Shown here one piece after another: positions 10,540 through 22,440 of a stretch of 60,000 nt of DNA. The notes beneath the pieces were generated by a model. It saw only the letters and a list, made by a program, of their open reading frames with translations, was not told the DNA's origin and did not search any database. Every line of letters begins with the position of its first letter. Position 1 is the stretch's first letter. This DNA is from Adiantum capillus-veneris (Eukaryota; Streptophyta; Polypodiopsida; Polypodiales; Pteridaceae): NCBI GenBank assembly GCA_014529385.2, contig CM043967.1:79073278-79133277 (forward strand), given 5' to 3'. The position numbers and the translations under genes were made by a program.

Positions 10540-11520
10540 TGACAAGTTTATTCCATCAAGGTTTTGGCTACAAAATGTTGGTGCTTTAGAGTATGTCATC
10601 CATGTAGCAAGTGTTGGCCTCACCATCTTTTTCTTCGTCAGAATCTTTAGATGACATATTGAATTTGCCTTTGTTGTTGAGGATTTTGCCTTGATCTCTG
10701 TCTTTAAAGTTGCTTTCACTACTTGTGCTAGCATCTTTGTCTTTAAATAAATAGAACTTCGATGAGTGTGTGTTCCTTCCACATATGTTGCATGGATTGA
10801 TTTTGTAGGAATATTTTGACAAATGATTATTTCTTCTACGGTGTTGCCATCGCTTCTTTTTGCTACTTGTGATTGCAAATGCTGCATTAGAGGTTCTTTC
10901 AATGTTTTTGTTGTGCTTCTTTCCTTCCTCTTGTAGTGAATTTATGACACTTTCAAAGCTTGGTATGGGTTCCTTTTCTTCAAGCACAATGACAATTTGG
11001 ATTATATTCTTCAAGAAGAGCTTTAAGTAGAGCCACTATTTTGTCTTCTTCATCAACTGGTGCTTCTATGTAAATGATTTGTGTACAAATACTCTTTATC
11101 CCGTGATGAGGCTAGAGAGATCTTCTCATTCCTTCATGATTAGACAATACAATTGCATTTTGAGTGAAATTTTAGACTGTTTTACTTTAGGACCAAACAT
11201 ACGGGGCTAGGATTTGCCAAGCATTGAGTGTAGTGGCTGCTTCAACCAAGTAGTGCACAAAATTATCGTCTACTATGGTGAGAATCCCTACTGTTTTCTT
11301 ATCTTTGCTTTGAAATTATGGTGTGGATGCTCTGGTTTGTTTGGTTTCCCATTTACCTAAAGGTTTTACCACTCCCCATAGTTGATTCTTCATTAAGTAG
11401 CCCTTCAATTTTACTTTCCATGTGTGAAAATCTGCGAGGCTTGAGCTTGAGGTCCTTGAGCTGGTGGGGCCACAGAAAAATACTCTATGAGGTTTAATTC
11501 AATGCATTTTGGTGCAGACA
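10540..11520 (-). pseudogene. Copia gag remnant
   Basis: Read on the minus strand: FHTWKVKLKGYLMKNQLWGV near the start (the conserved N-terminal gag motif of plant copia elements), VEAATTLNAWQI, then KIVALLKALLEEY and PSFESVINSLQEEGKK, and a weak zinc-knuckle-like segment (CNICGRNTHSSKF) near 10770-10810. This is the order found in plant copia gag (UBN2-type). Stops and frame changes are frequent in the N-terminal half; the C-terminal 140 codons are open. No pol follows. Confidence 0.75.
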
Positions 11521-12634
11521 ATGGTGTGGGAAAAGGGGTTTGATATTAGGCTTTGAAAAATTACCAAAAATTAACTTTTGCTACCGAAAGGGTACCTGCA
11601 AAAAACTCCAAAGCTTATGATTTTCTGTGCGAAGAAGCAGTCTTGTCATCGTGCAGAGGCTCCTTGACAGGTTTTCAATCGAAGAATCATCACCATGAAG
11701 AGGTTGAACAAGTTTCCGTGATGCGTGACATCAATTGAGGTTGCAACGTAGGGTTGACGTTAGATGCCGAGCAGGAGAGATGACAAGTTTCAACATCAAA
11801 TGATTGAAAAAGGAGCATGAGGTTCTTGCAGGTGGGCCTTCAAGGGTAGACCTACTGTTGTGTGTGAAAGTAAGTAGGGTTAGCTACCTTAGCAGGATGT
11901 CCAGTGGTGGCTGGGGATCGACTTGTGGTAGATTTGATTGCCTTAGAACTCACCTTAGCTACAGGGATCACGAGAATATAGTACAAGTTGTCAAAGTATA
12001 TTTCAAGGGATAGCAAAAGCTTCATGTGATAGTAGTTATGCAAGCGACCACAAAGCTGGACAACGTGCACAAACTGGGTTATAAACCATGCTTTGAGCGT
12101 GTTATTTTGGAATTTTCCTATGGCCCTTTTAAGTGCCTTTGACTTCCTTGTGGGCCCCCCAATAATAGAGGATTCCCAGGACAACGTGTCTTTGGAGTCA
12201 CACACAAGACATGTGATCTTTTAGGATATCAAAGTTACACACACATACACAAAGTTGTTGAATTGCTACAACAAAAAATTATGAAATTAAAACATGGATT
12301 AATCAAGCAATCAACTCTCAATGCTTGAGCCAAAATGGATGTAATAGAAAGCTCATGCGAGATCTTCTTTCACACACACACAATGAAAATATATTGTGAG
12401 TCTAAAAGGAACTAATTATGAAGTGAAAATCTAGTAAAATTGATGCCTAAACCACGGAGCAATGCGAAATTGACACTATCTCACCTAATCATCATGGATA
12501 GTGGAGCATGCTCTTATCCCAAGTGAGGATTAGTGAGCAGATTTATTACTAATGTAATAAATAATAGGACCAATTAATGATGTAATGATTGAGTTAATTA
12601 GGTCTAAGTGTAAACCATAAGCTTTGATACTAGC
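11521..12634. other. Leader/internal noncoding region of the gag-only element
   Basis: About 1.1 kb between gag and the right LTR (5' side on the minus strand). Short open frames are present, but none resembles a retroelement domain. The primer-binding-site-like sequence is at its right end, about 12610-12634. Confidence 0.5.
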
Positions 12635-12995
12635 TGTAGTGTTATGGCAAAAATTGTAATGAACCATTCATGCATAGAATATAGTATAATAGAATAGATT
12701 ATTGATGATGTTGAAAACAATTACAAGAGTGCCTCTTATAAAGGCATAGGCTAGATCCTTTTTCTTACATCATGCATGATGCGTGAGAGAGCTCAATGAT
12801 TAGCAAAAAAAAGAAAGAAAAGAAAGTGGAGAACCCGTATGCTTCTTTTTGGGGCTATTTTGACTTAGCTCTTGGCTTCATATACAATTAGAAAATGTGT
12901 AGAAAAATCCCACGGGTCACACATAATAATAGGTGGGCATTATTTGGAAAAAGTCTAGGCATGCATAATTGAGAGGTTCCATAGGAATGGTGACC
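12635..12995 (-). repeat. Truncated 5' LTR of the gag-only copia-type element
   Basis: Aligns with 10006-10397 from TGTAGTGTTATGG onward; similarity stops just after GAGAGGTTCCATAGGAATGG, so the outer terminal part (LTR start on the minus strand) is missing. Beyond it lies minus-strand gypsy sequence. Confidence 0.8.
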
Positions 12996-13022
12996 CTTAT
13001 GAAATAGGATTTGTTCGGGTTT

Positions 13023-13300
13023 AATGATTTTCTATGTGTCTTCAACTTTTGGGCGATCCTTTGTGATGGACTCCTCTAGTATTGGCCCCATGTAAGGCTT
13101 TAATAAGCTTTTATGAAATGGATTATTTATCTCTGAATGACTTGGGAGTTCTAGCTTGTAGCATACGTCATTGATTCTCCTAATGAACTTGAAAGGTCCA
13201 AAGTACCTTTTTGACAACTTCAAAATGACTTTTTTGCCCTAAAATTTTCTTTAACCTGTTCTTGTCAAGCTTTAGTAAGATATATTGTCCTTATTTGAAA
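13023..13300 (-). pseudogene. Gypsy pol C-terminal fragment
   Basis: Encodes [20 protein letters not shown] then [11 protein letters not shown] and [11 protein letters not shown], the tail that follows integrase in plant gypsy elements. A frame change upstream leads into GQYILLKLDKNRLKK, matching the usual GDxVLLKL segment. It ends at the stop after KVEDT. It is isolated: the rest of that element is not adjacent in this orientation. Confidence 0.85.
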
Positions 13301-14355
13301 ATCAAATGCATTAGTTGTTGGAGTGCATGATGCACATTGCAAACTACAAGAAATGGCCTTCTGACATAAAAATTCAACTGAAGTTCAAAGATTTATCCAC
13401 AACCACTGCAAAATGGGTGCAAGAAAAATTCATGCATGCTTACCTTGACATTGTTAAACAATATGAGGAAGGTTTTCAACTAAGGACAATTGAGCTTGTG
13501 GGCTATCACACCTCAATAGAAAAGAACTTGTATCCTTTTTCTCTTAGTTTACAAGTGTGGTTTTCCTTTTATAAAACAAGATAGCCAAAATAGTGCACCT
13601 TAGTATGATCACTAATGAGTAATCATAGGTTATGGACCCATGCAGTGGGTAAGAATATAGATAGTGCACATTTCCACCTAGAAAAACAAGGTGCCTGTGC
13701 CTTGTAGCTTGTGTATATTGGGATTGTACTTGCACATAGACATGATTGATGCCTTGGAATGTGGGCTAGATCCACCAAAAGAGTTAGTTACAATCAATAA
13801 GATGACATGATCATGAAGATTTATCACTGTGCATATGTGGGCTAAATGATTTGAATGCTTCTATGTTTTCACAAGTATCTTGGATTTATGTTTTAAAGCT
13901 AGAATCATGTTCTACATAAAAAGAGATCTCATTTGATACCCATAGTGATATTCCTTATGCTAGAAGTTTTCCAAAGAAGAAGGTTCTATAACTTTCTAGA
14001 AGATTCTAGAAAATTTTAGGAGTAGGATTCTAAAAGGATTGTTGCAAAGCTTCCAAAAGTTGGGACACTTGTCCACTCTTTTTGACCATTGAAAGGACAC
14101 TTATTGTAATGCTTTTCAAAAGCTGGGACACCTACCACACATGCATCAACCTTTTTGATATGTGGCTGACACTTGTCCCCATGCTACCTAGCTTATTCTT
14201 TTTGTTCTTAAAACAACTGCACCTATAAATTTAGCCATTTCACCCACATTTGAACATCAACTACCTTGCTGAAAATTACCTCTACATCAGCCCAAGAAAG
14301 CCTCTCTGCTATCTTTATCAACACTCTCTACATTTACCTTCATCTCCTCTACAAG
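13301..14355. other. Unassigned region
   Basis: Contains a plus-strand open frame of 89 codons at 13315-13584 that I do not recognise and do not call as a gene. The rest is AT-rich with no clear array, LTR pair or domain. It may belong to the 3' flank of decayed retroelements. Confidence 0.4.
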
Positions 14356-14361
14356 GAGTCT

Positions 14362-14364
<3 letters not shown>

Positions 14365-14438
<74 letters not shown>
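14365..14438. repeat. Compound (CT)n(CA)n microsatellite
   Basis: A CT run (14365-14399) passes directly into a CA run (14399-14438). Open frames over it (Leu-Ser and His-Thr repeats) are artefacts. Confidence 0.98.
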
Positions 14439-14439
<1 letters not shown>

Positions 14440-14747
14440 TCATTGCCTTGCTGTTTTTAAGCTACAAATTCAAGAAATTTGAAATTTCAGCTCTCCTCTT
14501 GAAGCTTGAAGCTATCTCTCTTTCTAGAGATGCAACCTAGAAGATGGACAACAACTTTATCTCAAGGAAAGGCTGAATTTCATTTTGTAAATAAGTTGGG
14601 AATCTTTTGAAGTGTTTGTTTTTATGCATGTGCACATGACATCTTGCATGATCTATGAGTTTGAGTGTACTTAAACTCACTCCCAGGTTGATTGTAATGG
14701 AGCTCAATCCTAAGGTACTTGGATTGATTAGAAATTTGTTTCCTTTT

Positions 14748-14768
14748 GGGGGGGGGGGGGGGGGGGGG
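14748..14768. repeat. Homopolymer of 21 G
   Basis: An uninterrupted G run, followed by AGGGG. Length in an assembly may be unreliable. Confidence 0.95.
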
Positions 14769-14889
14769 AGGGGTGGTTTCTCATTGTCAACCCTCATTCT
14801 ATCTCTTGTCTCTTTTAGGCATTGTGATTAATATTTTTTCAAGTTCTTTAAATATTGAATCAGAATAAGAATTTTTAGTTACACCGGGC

Positions 14890-15545
14890 TCTTACACTGA
14901 CCACTTGCATTAGTAATACAGCAATACTATTGCCACCTTCATCACATTGGACCACAAATGACTTCCTCAAATTTGAAAAAACAATTACTAGATCCGAAGT
15001 CATATTTTCCTTCAAGAAATTAAAAGATGAAATCTCTTTTTGAGTCCATTTGAAAGTGGAAAAATTATGAATGAATCTTCTATCATAGGAACATAGTCAC
15101 AAGAATCTACAAATATCATGCACACTCTTCAAAGTTGGCCATGTCTTGATTGCTTCAACCTTAGGAGGATCCATGTGGACACCATCCTTTGACACTATGT
15201 GCCCTATAAATTGGATATCTTCTACGAAGAATTCACTTTTCTTGGTGTTGATGAGAAACTTTTCACTATATAACTCTTTAGACACAACTCTTCAAACACA
15301 ATGGTCAAATGACTCCTATGCTCCTCTTCATTCTTCAAATAGACTATCATGTCATCAAAGAATGTATTAGCAAACTTTTGATGTGTGGCAAAACTCTATC
15401 CATCATCTTATGGAATGTAGCTGGGGCTTTTGTAAGACCAAGTGGCACCACGAAAAACTCATATAGTCATAGTATTGTGCACATCCTCTGACCTAATATG
15501 AATTTGATGGTATCCACTCTGAAGATAAGAATGTTAAAAAAATGA
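14890..15545 (-). pseudogene. Gypsy RT/RNase H fragment
   Basis: On the minus strand, pieces in changing frames: RVDTIKFILGQ (a frame-damaged SGYHQIKF), EFFVVPLGLTKAPATFHKMM, FFDDMIVYLKNEEEHRSHL, NTKKSEFFVEDIQFIGHIVS, KDGVHMDPPKVEAIKTWP, YDRRFIHNFSTF, and an RNase H start (KSFVVQCDEGGNSIAVLLMQ). Fragment ends at about 14890. The upstream edge is an inserted MITE (copy B). It is nonfunctional. Confidence 0.85.
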
Positions 15546-15549
15546 TCTT

Positions 15550-15674
15550 GAAAAGATATTATAGATTGAATAGAAAAAGGGTCCCTTTTATCGGTGAAAA
15601 ATTTACAGCTAAGGGGTTTTATAAACAACTCTTGAATATAGGCAATATATATTTCCATATAGTGCACTCCCCCC
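15550..15674 (-). mobile_element. MITE copy B, truncated
   Basis: The reverse complement begins GGGGGGAGTGCACTATATGG and matches copy A and copy C through AGTTGTTTATAAAACCCC and CTATTCAATCTATA, then similarity is lost. It sits in minus-strand gypsy RT coding sequence. The second half of the element is missing. Confidence 0.65.
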
Positions 15675-16985
15675 GGTTTGAAATAAACCGATGTGGTGGG
15701 TGCTTTTACTTGCATATTTAACACTAGTTGGGTAGCCTAGCATGACATAAAAGTGTCCTTTCAAAGTTTTGGAGAAAAATCAGACACTTCTATCATATGT
15801 TTGGACATCCTTACTTTAGCTCAAAGCTAACACCACACTTTATATGGGAAAAATAAGGAGCACTAACAACTCTTGATAGTATGAGTGTTAGGAGTGCTTA
15901 AAGTCAAAAGAGTGCTCAATTTGAACAAGAGCAACATATTTTCCAAGTGGACCCCATTCTACACATGATTAAAAAAACCCTAGACAATGAGCCTATTTTT
16001 TCCATAAACAACAATGAGTTATTAGCCAAATCTATGGTTGTTGTAGGCCCAAATTTTTTTTTTTGAACATAGAAATAAATACAAAAAGGGTGTGTTTTTC
16101 TTCATTCTGCTAACCTATCATATATATTTCTCTATGTATGCCCATCCTTATCTTTATAAAGGCTTCCAATTTACACAATTCGGTTCCTTACTTTCATATT
16201 TAGGCATAGAAAGTATCAAAAGCATCAAAACATGTCTTTTTAAGACAATGTGGAACACAGCTATGAAGTATAAAAACTGCACAAAATAAAAAACTAAAAC
16301 AAGCTTCCATAATGTGACCTTCTATATGGCTTATAAACCTATCAAGTTGGCACCAAATTAGAATCACACACTTACATTTGGACCTAATCTTGAAGTGTAC
16401 CATATTTTCTAAGTGAAATAGCAATTTGAAGATAACATAATATTAACTCAAACTGAGTGCGATTCCCGAAAGAGGAAAAATCACTTTCGCCTTTGTGTTG
16501 TTTTCTATTTAGGATATTAGGTGCCCCAAAACTCAAGGAAGAAGAGTTACATAGTGAGAAATAAATTTACACACTTAAAAATTCCTTCTTATTACAAAGA
16601 CACTTTAAAATATTAATCAAAATGTGAATTTTAGTACTAAATAAGCATAGAGAGCTTTTTGTGAATGGACCATAACTTCCAATACATGGGCTTTTCATTT
16701 TATAGAAGCAAAAGGTCACCTTTAGAACTAACTATGCTAGCTATGTAGCACTTTAGAGGTCACTAAGTTGTGTTTTAGATGACTTGATGTCAATTTTATG
16801 AAAATTGGCCAAAAAATGAAGAAGTTTTTTTTACCTTGAGTTAGGTTTAGAAAAGCTATTCAAACCCAACTCTAAAGGTGACATAAGTAGCCCCAAAAAA
16901 TTCCAAGTTTTTTTCAAGTCATTAGCTAGCTTTGTGGATATAGATAACTTTAGAACCTCCTTGGCATCTCAAAAATTAATTCTAG
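15675..16985. other. Unassigned AT-rich region
   Basis: No feature is supported. It lies downstream (minus strand) of a gag relic, so it could be the decayed continuation of that element, but I cannot recognise protease or RT motifs in it. Confidence 0.4.
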
Positions 16986-16989
16986 AAAG

Positions 16990-18230
16990 TTGGAGAGTTA
17001 AGAGGACATTAAAGTGTCCAAGAACATAAAAGCGTCACGTTAACAATCTAGTGTTACTAAAGTTTTCCAATATGAATGCGCATTTCCTTTTAAGAAATTT
17101 GAAGCTTTCCAAACCTTTGAAGCCTTTGTAAAATTCCCCTTTGCATTTTCTTTCTCAAACTATTGGAGGAGGAAAAGAGCCTTTGCTTTGTCACCAAAAC
17201 CAATGAAAGTTTTGAACATAATAATTGCACCACCCTCTTTGTATGGTTTTGGTTGTTCAAGAACTGTCAAATTACCATAAAGAAGTGTCTACAACATGGT
17301 TCCATTGGATTGGGATCATTTGTGCTCCTTGGCCATTAGCATTTTGGCCTCTTGGTGCCATATTTGCGAGGTGATTGGAAAAACCAGCCATACCAAAATT
17401 GCCTTGTGTCCAAATTGGCCATGAGTACTTCAAAACCTTGGCTATAAGACAACATTATCGTACATGGGGTTTGGCATCATGCCTTGCATACCCCCAAACA
17501 TTGTTCCCGGCATATACTGATAATTTCCAAGCACATAACCAGCCATGCTTTGATACATAGGTCCACCTCCAAAATACCCAGGATGTATCGTAGGTGGTGG
17601 AAATACCTGATACATAGCCTGGAAGGTAGTTCCTTGTTTATTCAGAACAACATTTGGATCTCAAAGGTGGCTAGGTGAACTAGTATAACCGGAATCCTAG
17701 CCACCAATTTATGGGCAGAAAGGGTTTGCCTTAGAGCCTCCTGTGACTCCACAATATGAGAATGTTCTCTCTCATATTGGGACACATTTGGGAATTGCCC
17801 AAGAGCCTTAATAGGATCCACTCGATGAGAATGCTGGAACTTGCAAAAACTCTAAAAACCTGGGATTTTTCATTCATTTGCTAAACACATTCATAGAAGC
17901 TACCAACTATGTCACCAACCTTATGCACTGTAAGAATAGCATGTCTATATTATGAAGAAGAACCCTCTTCTCTAGTGTCATCTGTCCTATAAAAACGATA
18001 TTGGAATTCCAAGTACCTGTACTTTGTGTCTTCGCCCAAAATAGACCAAGGCTCACTTCTTGATGAAAAAGTGACGTTGTCTTGGGAATGAAACCATGAA
18101 CCTGGCCTATAGCCTTACGAAGGGGAGGTAAACTTTAGCTTGGACCCTTAAATATCATGTAACTTTCCTTGCACTTTATGGTCCAAAAGTAGCTTCACAA
18201 ATGAACCTACAACTAGAATTCACCACTTCA
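16990..18230 (-). pseudogene. Decayed retrotransposon gag
   Basis: Minus-strand frames give a core resembling plant retrotransposon gag: IMFKTFIGFGDKAKALFLLQ, then FEKENAKGNFTKASKVWKAS and NFLKGNAHSYWKTL (about 17040-17290). Upstream, at 17370-17690, is a Gly/Met/Tyr/Pro-rich segment (FGGGPMYQSMAGYVLGNYQY, MFGGMQGMMPNPMY). Further upstream is a partly open stretch with no recognised domain. Stops are frequent. Assignment to gypsy gag is from the core only. Confidence 0.55.
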
Positions 18231-19685
18231 TAACAATTCATGACTTGGTAGCTAGAGAGAGTGCTCCCAAGTGGACAAAGACATCCTGCTAGCCCTAAAA
18301 ATTGGCGTCACTTTTAGTATTTCTTATTCTTATTGAATTGGAGAATACATGTAAGCTTCTACAAGCTGTCTCACTTTATTGGGCTGAAATTTCTCTACTC
18401 TAGTCCAATTTTGGCTGTATAATTGTACTAGAAGTCATCATGGTCAAGAATCCAAGTAAAATTTATTTTCCGATCACTTTAGAGCACTTTTATAAACCTG
18501 GCAAGAAATTATATCACATTGAGCTCTCTATTTTGGCCTCTAAATTGTAGCAAAACACATGTTTGATGATTCCCTAGATCTTTCTTGAAGCTCCTATTAC
18601 ATTTAGGCATCAAAATTGACCAGTCCTCCAAAACTTATAGCAAGATGTAATTTTCTATTTTATGCTTCGATTTGTGTGTTGATTACTTTTGTGGGTAGTT
18701 ATTGGCTCTCACACCAATAAGGTTACTTGCCCATCTCTCGTGAGAAATATCTCTAAAACATCATATTAGCATGTACTTACTTTGAACCATTGATTAGTTG
18801 ATTTGGTACCTATGCTTTGCGTTGGAAACTAAGCATAAAATCCTCACAATTGTACATAATAGATGAAAAGCCCTTGATATGGGCATCAAAAGGATATATT
18901 GAAAAGGGGAGAGAGATGCATGCACGAGAGAGGAATCATCATGCTACATAAGTTAGAGGAGAAGGCAAGCTTTCCATTGAAGCTATGATCACTTGCATCC
19001 AATACTCACACACACATTATAGTCATGATGAGCCAAAAATCAGCCCAAAGTAGCCCCAGATCGGTTTGGACACCCCCTCCCTACTAAGGCATCCTACAAA
19101 GGCTCCTCCTATTTGACAAGTGTTCAGTTTACCCATTTGGTTTAATTCCTAGTATCCACTAGCTTATGAATTCTCATCAAGGGTCCTAAATGAATTTAAC
19201 TGAGCCTAGACACTCCTTTACTAGTCAAATTTTAGTGCTGATGGGCCCAGCCATCTTGTGGCTGCCTTGCCTTGACTCCTATTGTTGAAGCTCTTTGCCG
19301 TTTCGCAACAGTCATGCAATTTTTGGACTTTTGTGATTTAAAAAAGAAGGTCCCAAAAATTAAAAAAAAATAAAGGGAAAGAAACAAACAAATAAAGTTA
19401 GTGTTTTGTCATAGTTTTGTGATAGGATCCAATCATCCAAGTTATAGAAGTGTGCTCTATGCAAATGTATGAAATGATCCTTTGAAGATAAAAAACATTT
19501 CAATTTCAATGAAGGGCCGGAAAAGTGCTCGCAGATACCACATACAAACATGGTAAAGAAAGTGAGACCAGTGGACTTATCTTTACCATTAGATTGCAAT
19601 AGAAAGCTAGAATAAGCTTCTTTGTAGCCAAACCTGAAAGATCCAAAAGAATCGGACAGAAGTTCATAGTGGTCTCTAAAGGAAG
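18231..19685. other. Unassigned region
   Basis: About 1.45 kb with no domain, array or LTR pair that I can support. The minus-strand open frame at 19360-19599 is low-complexity and is not called. Confidence 0.4.
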
Positions 19686-19689
19686 TAAA

Positions 19690-20520
19690 GGTTAGTTGTG
19701 AGGAGTTTTTAACAGAAGAAGAGAAGAATTGTTTTAAAGAAATACTTGAAGGATATGGTAAGGCTTTTTCTTTTCATCCACATGAGTTAGGGTGTATTGA
19801 TCGTAATGTTTTTACACCTATGGAAATCTTCACTATCTCTAACGTAACTTGGAATCTTCATCCAATTTCAATTTTGAAAGCACATTTGCCAAAGCTAATA
19901 GAACTACTAAATGAGAAGATTAGCATGGGTGTTCTGGCTCCTTCTTGCGAACCATATCCAAATAGGCGGCTCACTGTGCATAAGAATAATAAATCTTTGC
20001 AGTTTATACCAGACATATAGCCTATAAACAAGGTTATCATCAAGAATGTGGGTAGAAGAACAATTATGGATGAGTTTACAATGGCGTTTGTAGGAAGATC
20101 AATTTATGAAATGGTAGATCTCTATATTTTGGGTATGATCAAATTCAGCTAGATGTTGAAAGTAGAAATTTGGGAATGGTAAGGATGTGTATCTTGCCTC
20201 AAGAAGCAACAAATTTAGTTGCACAAATGATAAATGGGATAAACAAGTTTCTACGTGAATTCATACCTCAAATTACAATGCTATTTCTTCATTATGTTCC
20301 TATCAAAGGATGTGAAGACAAACACAAAGATGAAGCTATGGATTCAAGGGGTGCCATAATTTTGTTGCAGACCATATCAAAGACTCTAAGAAGTTTTTGT
20401 CAAGGTTGGACAAAGTTAATCTTACCTTGTAAGAACAAAATTTTGTATTTGGAGTTAATGAAGTGTTGATTGTGGAGCATATGTGTGATCCTTATGGTAG
20501 AAGCCCTTGTCCAAAAAAGA
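19690..20520 (+). pseudogene. Gypsy RT fragment of a distinct lineage
   Basis: Pieces across two frames: NPNRRLTVHKNNKSLQFIPD-like sequence, PINKVIIKNVGRRTIMDEF, VGRSIYEMVDLY, then LGMVRMCILPQEATNLVAQM, NGINKFLREFIPQITM, PIKGCEDK and HMCDPYGRSPCPKKM. The pattern (VRMxxLPQxATNxVAxM and CxPYGRxPxPxK) belongs to a gypsy group different from the others in this window; I associate it with Tcn1-like chromoviruses. The LDD catalytic segment is changed to LHY (MLFLHYVPIKGC). Stops at about 20018 and 20151 break it. Confidence 0.8.
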
Positions 20521-20902
20521 TGGTAGAAATATAAAAATGAAAGAAACACCCATAAATCTCACTGAAATTTGAAGATTTATTGTGCTTGAATCTTCAATCT
20601 TCTCCATTTGAGGTCTTTTCAATTGGGTCAAATTTTGGATTATGTGGACTATATGGCACCAGGGTAACTCTCAGATATTTCATGCCATGGAAATTGACCC
20701 TTTCCCTTCAAATTTTCTCTTGGAAAAGAGCTTCACTTTGCTCATGATGTGGGAGACATCTCTCTTGAAGCTTATAATATTTACTTTGATTGTTTCTAGC
20801 TTTTGAAGCCTCATGGTGCTTCGGCTTTTGTACCTCTTCTTTATTGTGGGTTTTCCGCCGTTTGAAGTTTCTTAATTGTAAACCAAAAAAAAGTAAAAGT
20901 AA

Positions 20903-20959
<57 letters not shown>
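20903..20959. repeat. Compound (GT)n(GA)n microsatellite
   Basis: GT run 20903-20924 joined directly to a GA run to 20959. Confidence 0.97.
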
Positions 20960-20964
<5 letters not shown>

Positions 20965-21820
20965 GGAAGTAATCCAATTCAAAGCAATAGGAACAATGCA
21001 ATCCAACAAGTCTTGGCTAGTTTTCAAGAAAGACTAAGGTCGGCTCTCATTATGTACTGATGAATTTAATGAGATTAATTTGATGAAACTAAAGTATTGT
21101 CACCTACCTTTTTCACACTTTTAGGAATATTAAGGGGATACCCCACCTCTTATGCTAGAAATTACCAAATTGGTGGCCATAGCACTTGCCCTCAAACCTG
21201 AGGCTACCAAGCAAGCTCACTTTTACCAGGCTTTATGTCAAAAGAAGAAGGGACTCAATAGCAACAATCATGGATGAAATTTGGAATTTAGTGAAAGATC
21301 AAAATGATATGGACACACTAATGCTCGACCACTTGAGCCAAATTATTTGTCAACTACAAGTTTTCTCAAAAGAGATCAAGGAGGCGAGATCATTGTAGCT
21401 TAGCAATGTAAAGAGCAGGTACTACCAAGAGAAGAAGAAGCCCTAGAAATGCCACGCAAAACAAGTGTGGTAGATTGGTTAGTGTGGATTTAGACTAAGG
21501 TTGGATTTAGAAGACCTCAAAAGCAAATAGCTCCCCTCTAATGGCTTCCAAGCCCCACTGCTCACACATGGTGGTGGTGATACTTTGCATGTAGTTAATG
21601 CAGCCAATGGATCATGATTGTAGGAATTCTCTTTCTGCTACAAAGCAAAGGTGAGAAAGTTCTTCATGGGGGGAAGGGGGGTGTCACCAAGTTTTTTGGT
21701 GTGTGTGGAAGAGTGTGCTCATCAATTTTCAAATCTGTGCAAGCCACACAAAAGGAATTCCCCTTCACTTCTCCTTGCCACCATCAAGTTTAAACCTGTC
21801 ATTAGTCTAGGTTCAATCTA
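20960..21820. other. Unassigned region
   Basis: Holds an unremarkable 70-codon plus-strand open frame (21186-21398) with no recognised domain. Nothing else supported. Confidence 0.35.
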
Positions 21821-21821
21821 C

Positions 21822-21824
<3 letters not shown>

Positions 21825-21903
<79 letters not shown>
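21825..21903. repeat. (CA)n microsatellite, about 39 repeats
   Basis: An uninterrupted CA run of about 79 bp. Confidence 0.98.
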
Positions 21904-21909
<6 letters not shown>

Positions 21910-22036
21910 CATCACATGCATCTTTCAATCGCTAAGATCAAATAGGGAATCCCCAGGTTATTGTGGGTGTCCCATTAAGTGGAAACATTAAAAACATTAA
22001 TGCAAGCTTTTGTGTATGAAAAAAAGAAAAGGGTGT

Positions 22037-22104
<68 letters not shown>

Positions 22105-22175
22105 CGCGCATTTGCATGTGTGTGTGTATATGTATGTATGTGTGTGTGTGTATATATATATATATCTATGTGTGT
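22037..22175. repeat. (CT)n(GT)n compound microsatellite
   Basis: CT run 22037-22061 fused to a GT run to about 22100, then degenerate GT/GTAT/TA runs to about 22175. Confidence 0.95.
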
Positions 22176-22178
22176 ATG

Positions 22179-22440
22179 TATGTATATTAGGTGCACTTTC
22201 CTTCATGAGTGAATTAAGACTCATCCTAGATTCATCATGGTGTGTGTGTGCGTGTGTGCAAGAGTGCGTATGTCACCTTTGGTGTGTGTGTGTGTTTGTG
22301 TTTCTGTGTATGTATATTAGCTAGTGCACTTTCCTTCATATGTAAATATGGACTCATCCTAGATTCATTGAGGTGTGTGTGTGTGTGTGCGCATGCATGC
22401 ATGTGTCATCTTTGTGTAGCCGTTGGGGCATGCATGGAAA
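22179..22440. repeat. ~130-bp tandem duplication with GT tracts
   Basis: Two copies starting TATGTATATTAG at 22179 and 22309. Both contain GTGCACTTTCCTTCAT, GACTCATCCTAGATTCAT, a GT run and a GTCA(C/T)CTTTG segment. Non-coding. Confidence 0.85.

Larger units (their letters stand above)
10006..12995 (-). mobile_element. Non-autonomous copia-type LTR element carrying only gag
   Basis: Two related LTRs face the same way: 10006-10397 (complete, starting TGTAGAGTTATGG and ending TTCCAACA on the plus strand) and 12635-about 12995 (truncated). On the minus strand a primer-site-like sequence (TAGTATCAAAGCTTATGG, resembling the tRNA-iMet site TGGTATCAGAGC) lies directly inside the right LTR, and a polypurine tract (AAGGAGGATT) directly inside the left LTR. 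Only gag-like coding sequence is visible between them; no protease, integrase, RT or RNase H. The element is about 3.0 kb, so it resembles a gag-only deletion derivative. No target duplication could be confirmed because the right end is lost. Confidence 0.8.

Noticed and set aside
10006-13300. Copia-type element inserted into one gypsy element
   Set aside because: The gypsy sequence on the left is plus-strand and that on the right is minus-strand, so the flanks are not two halves of one element.
13315-13584. 89-codon plus-strand frame
   Set aside because: Protein-like composition but no family I recognise and no supporting signals; kept only as a note in the region entry.
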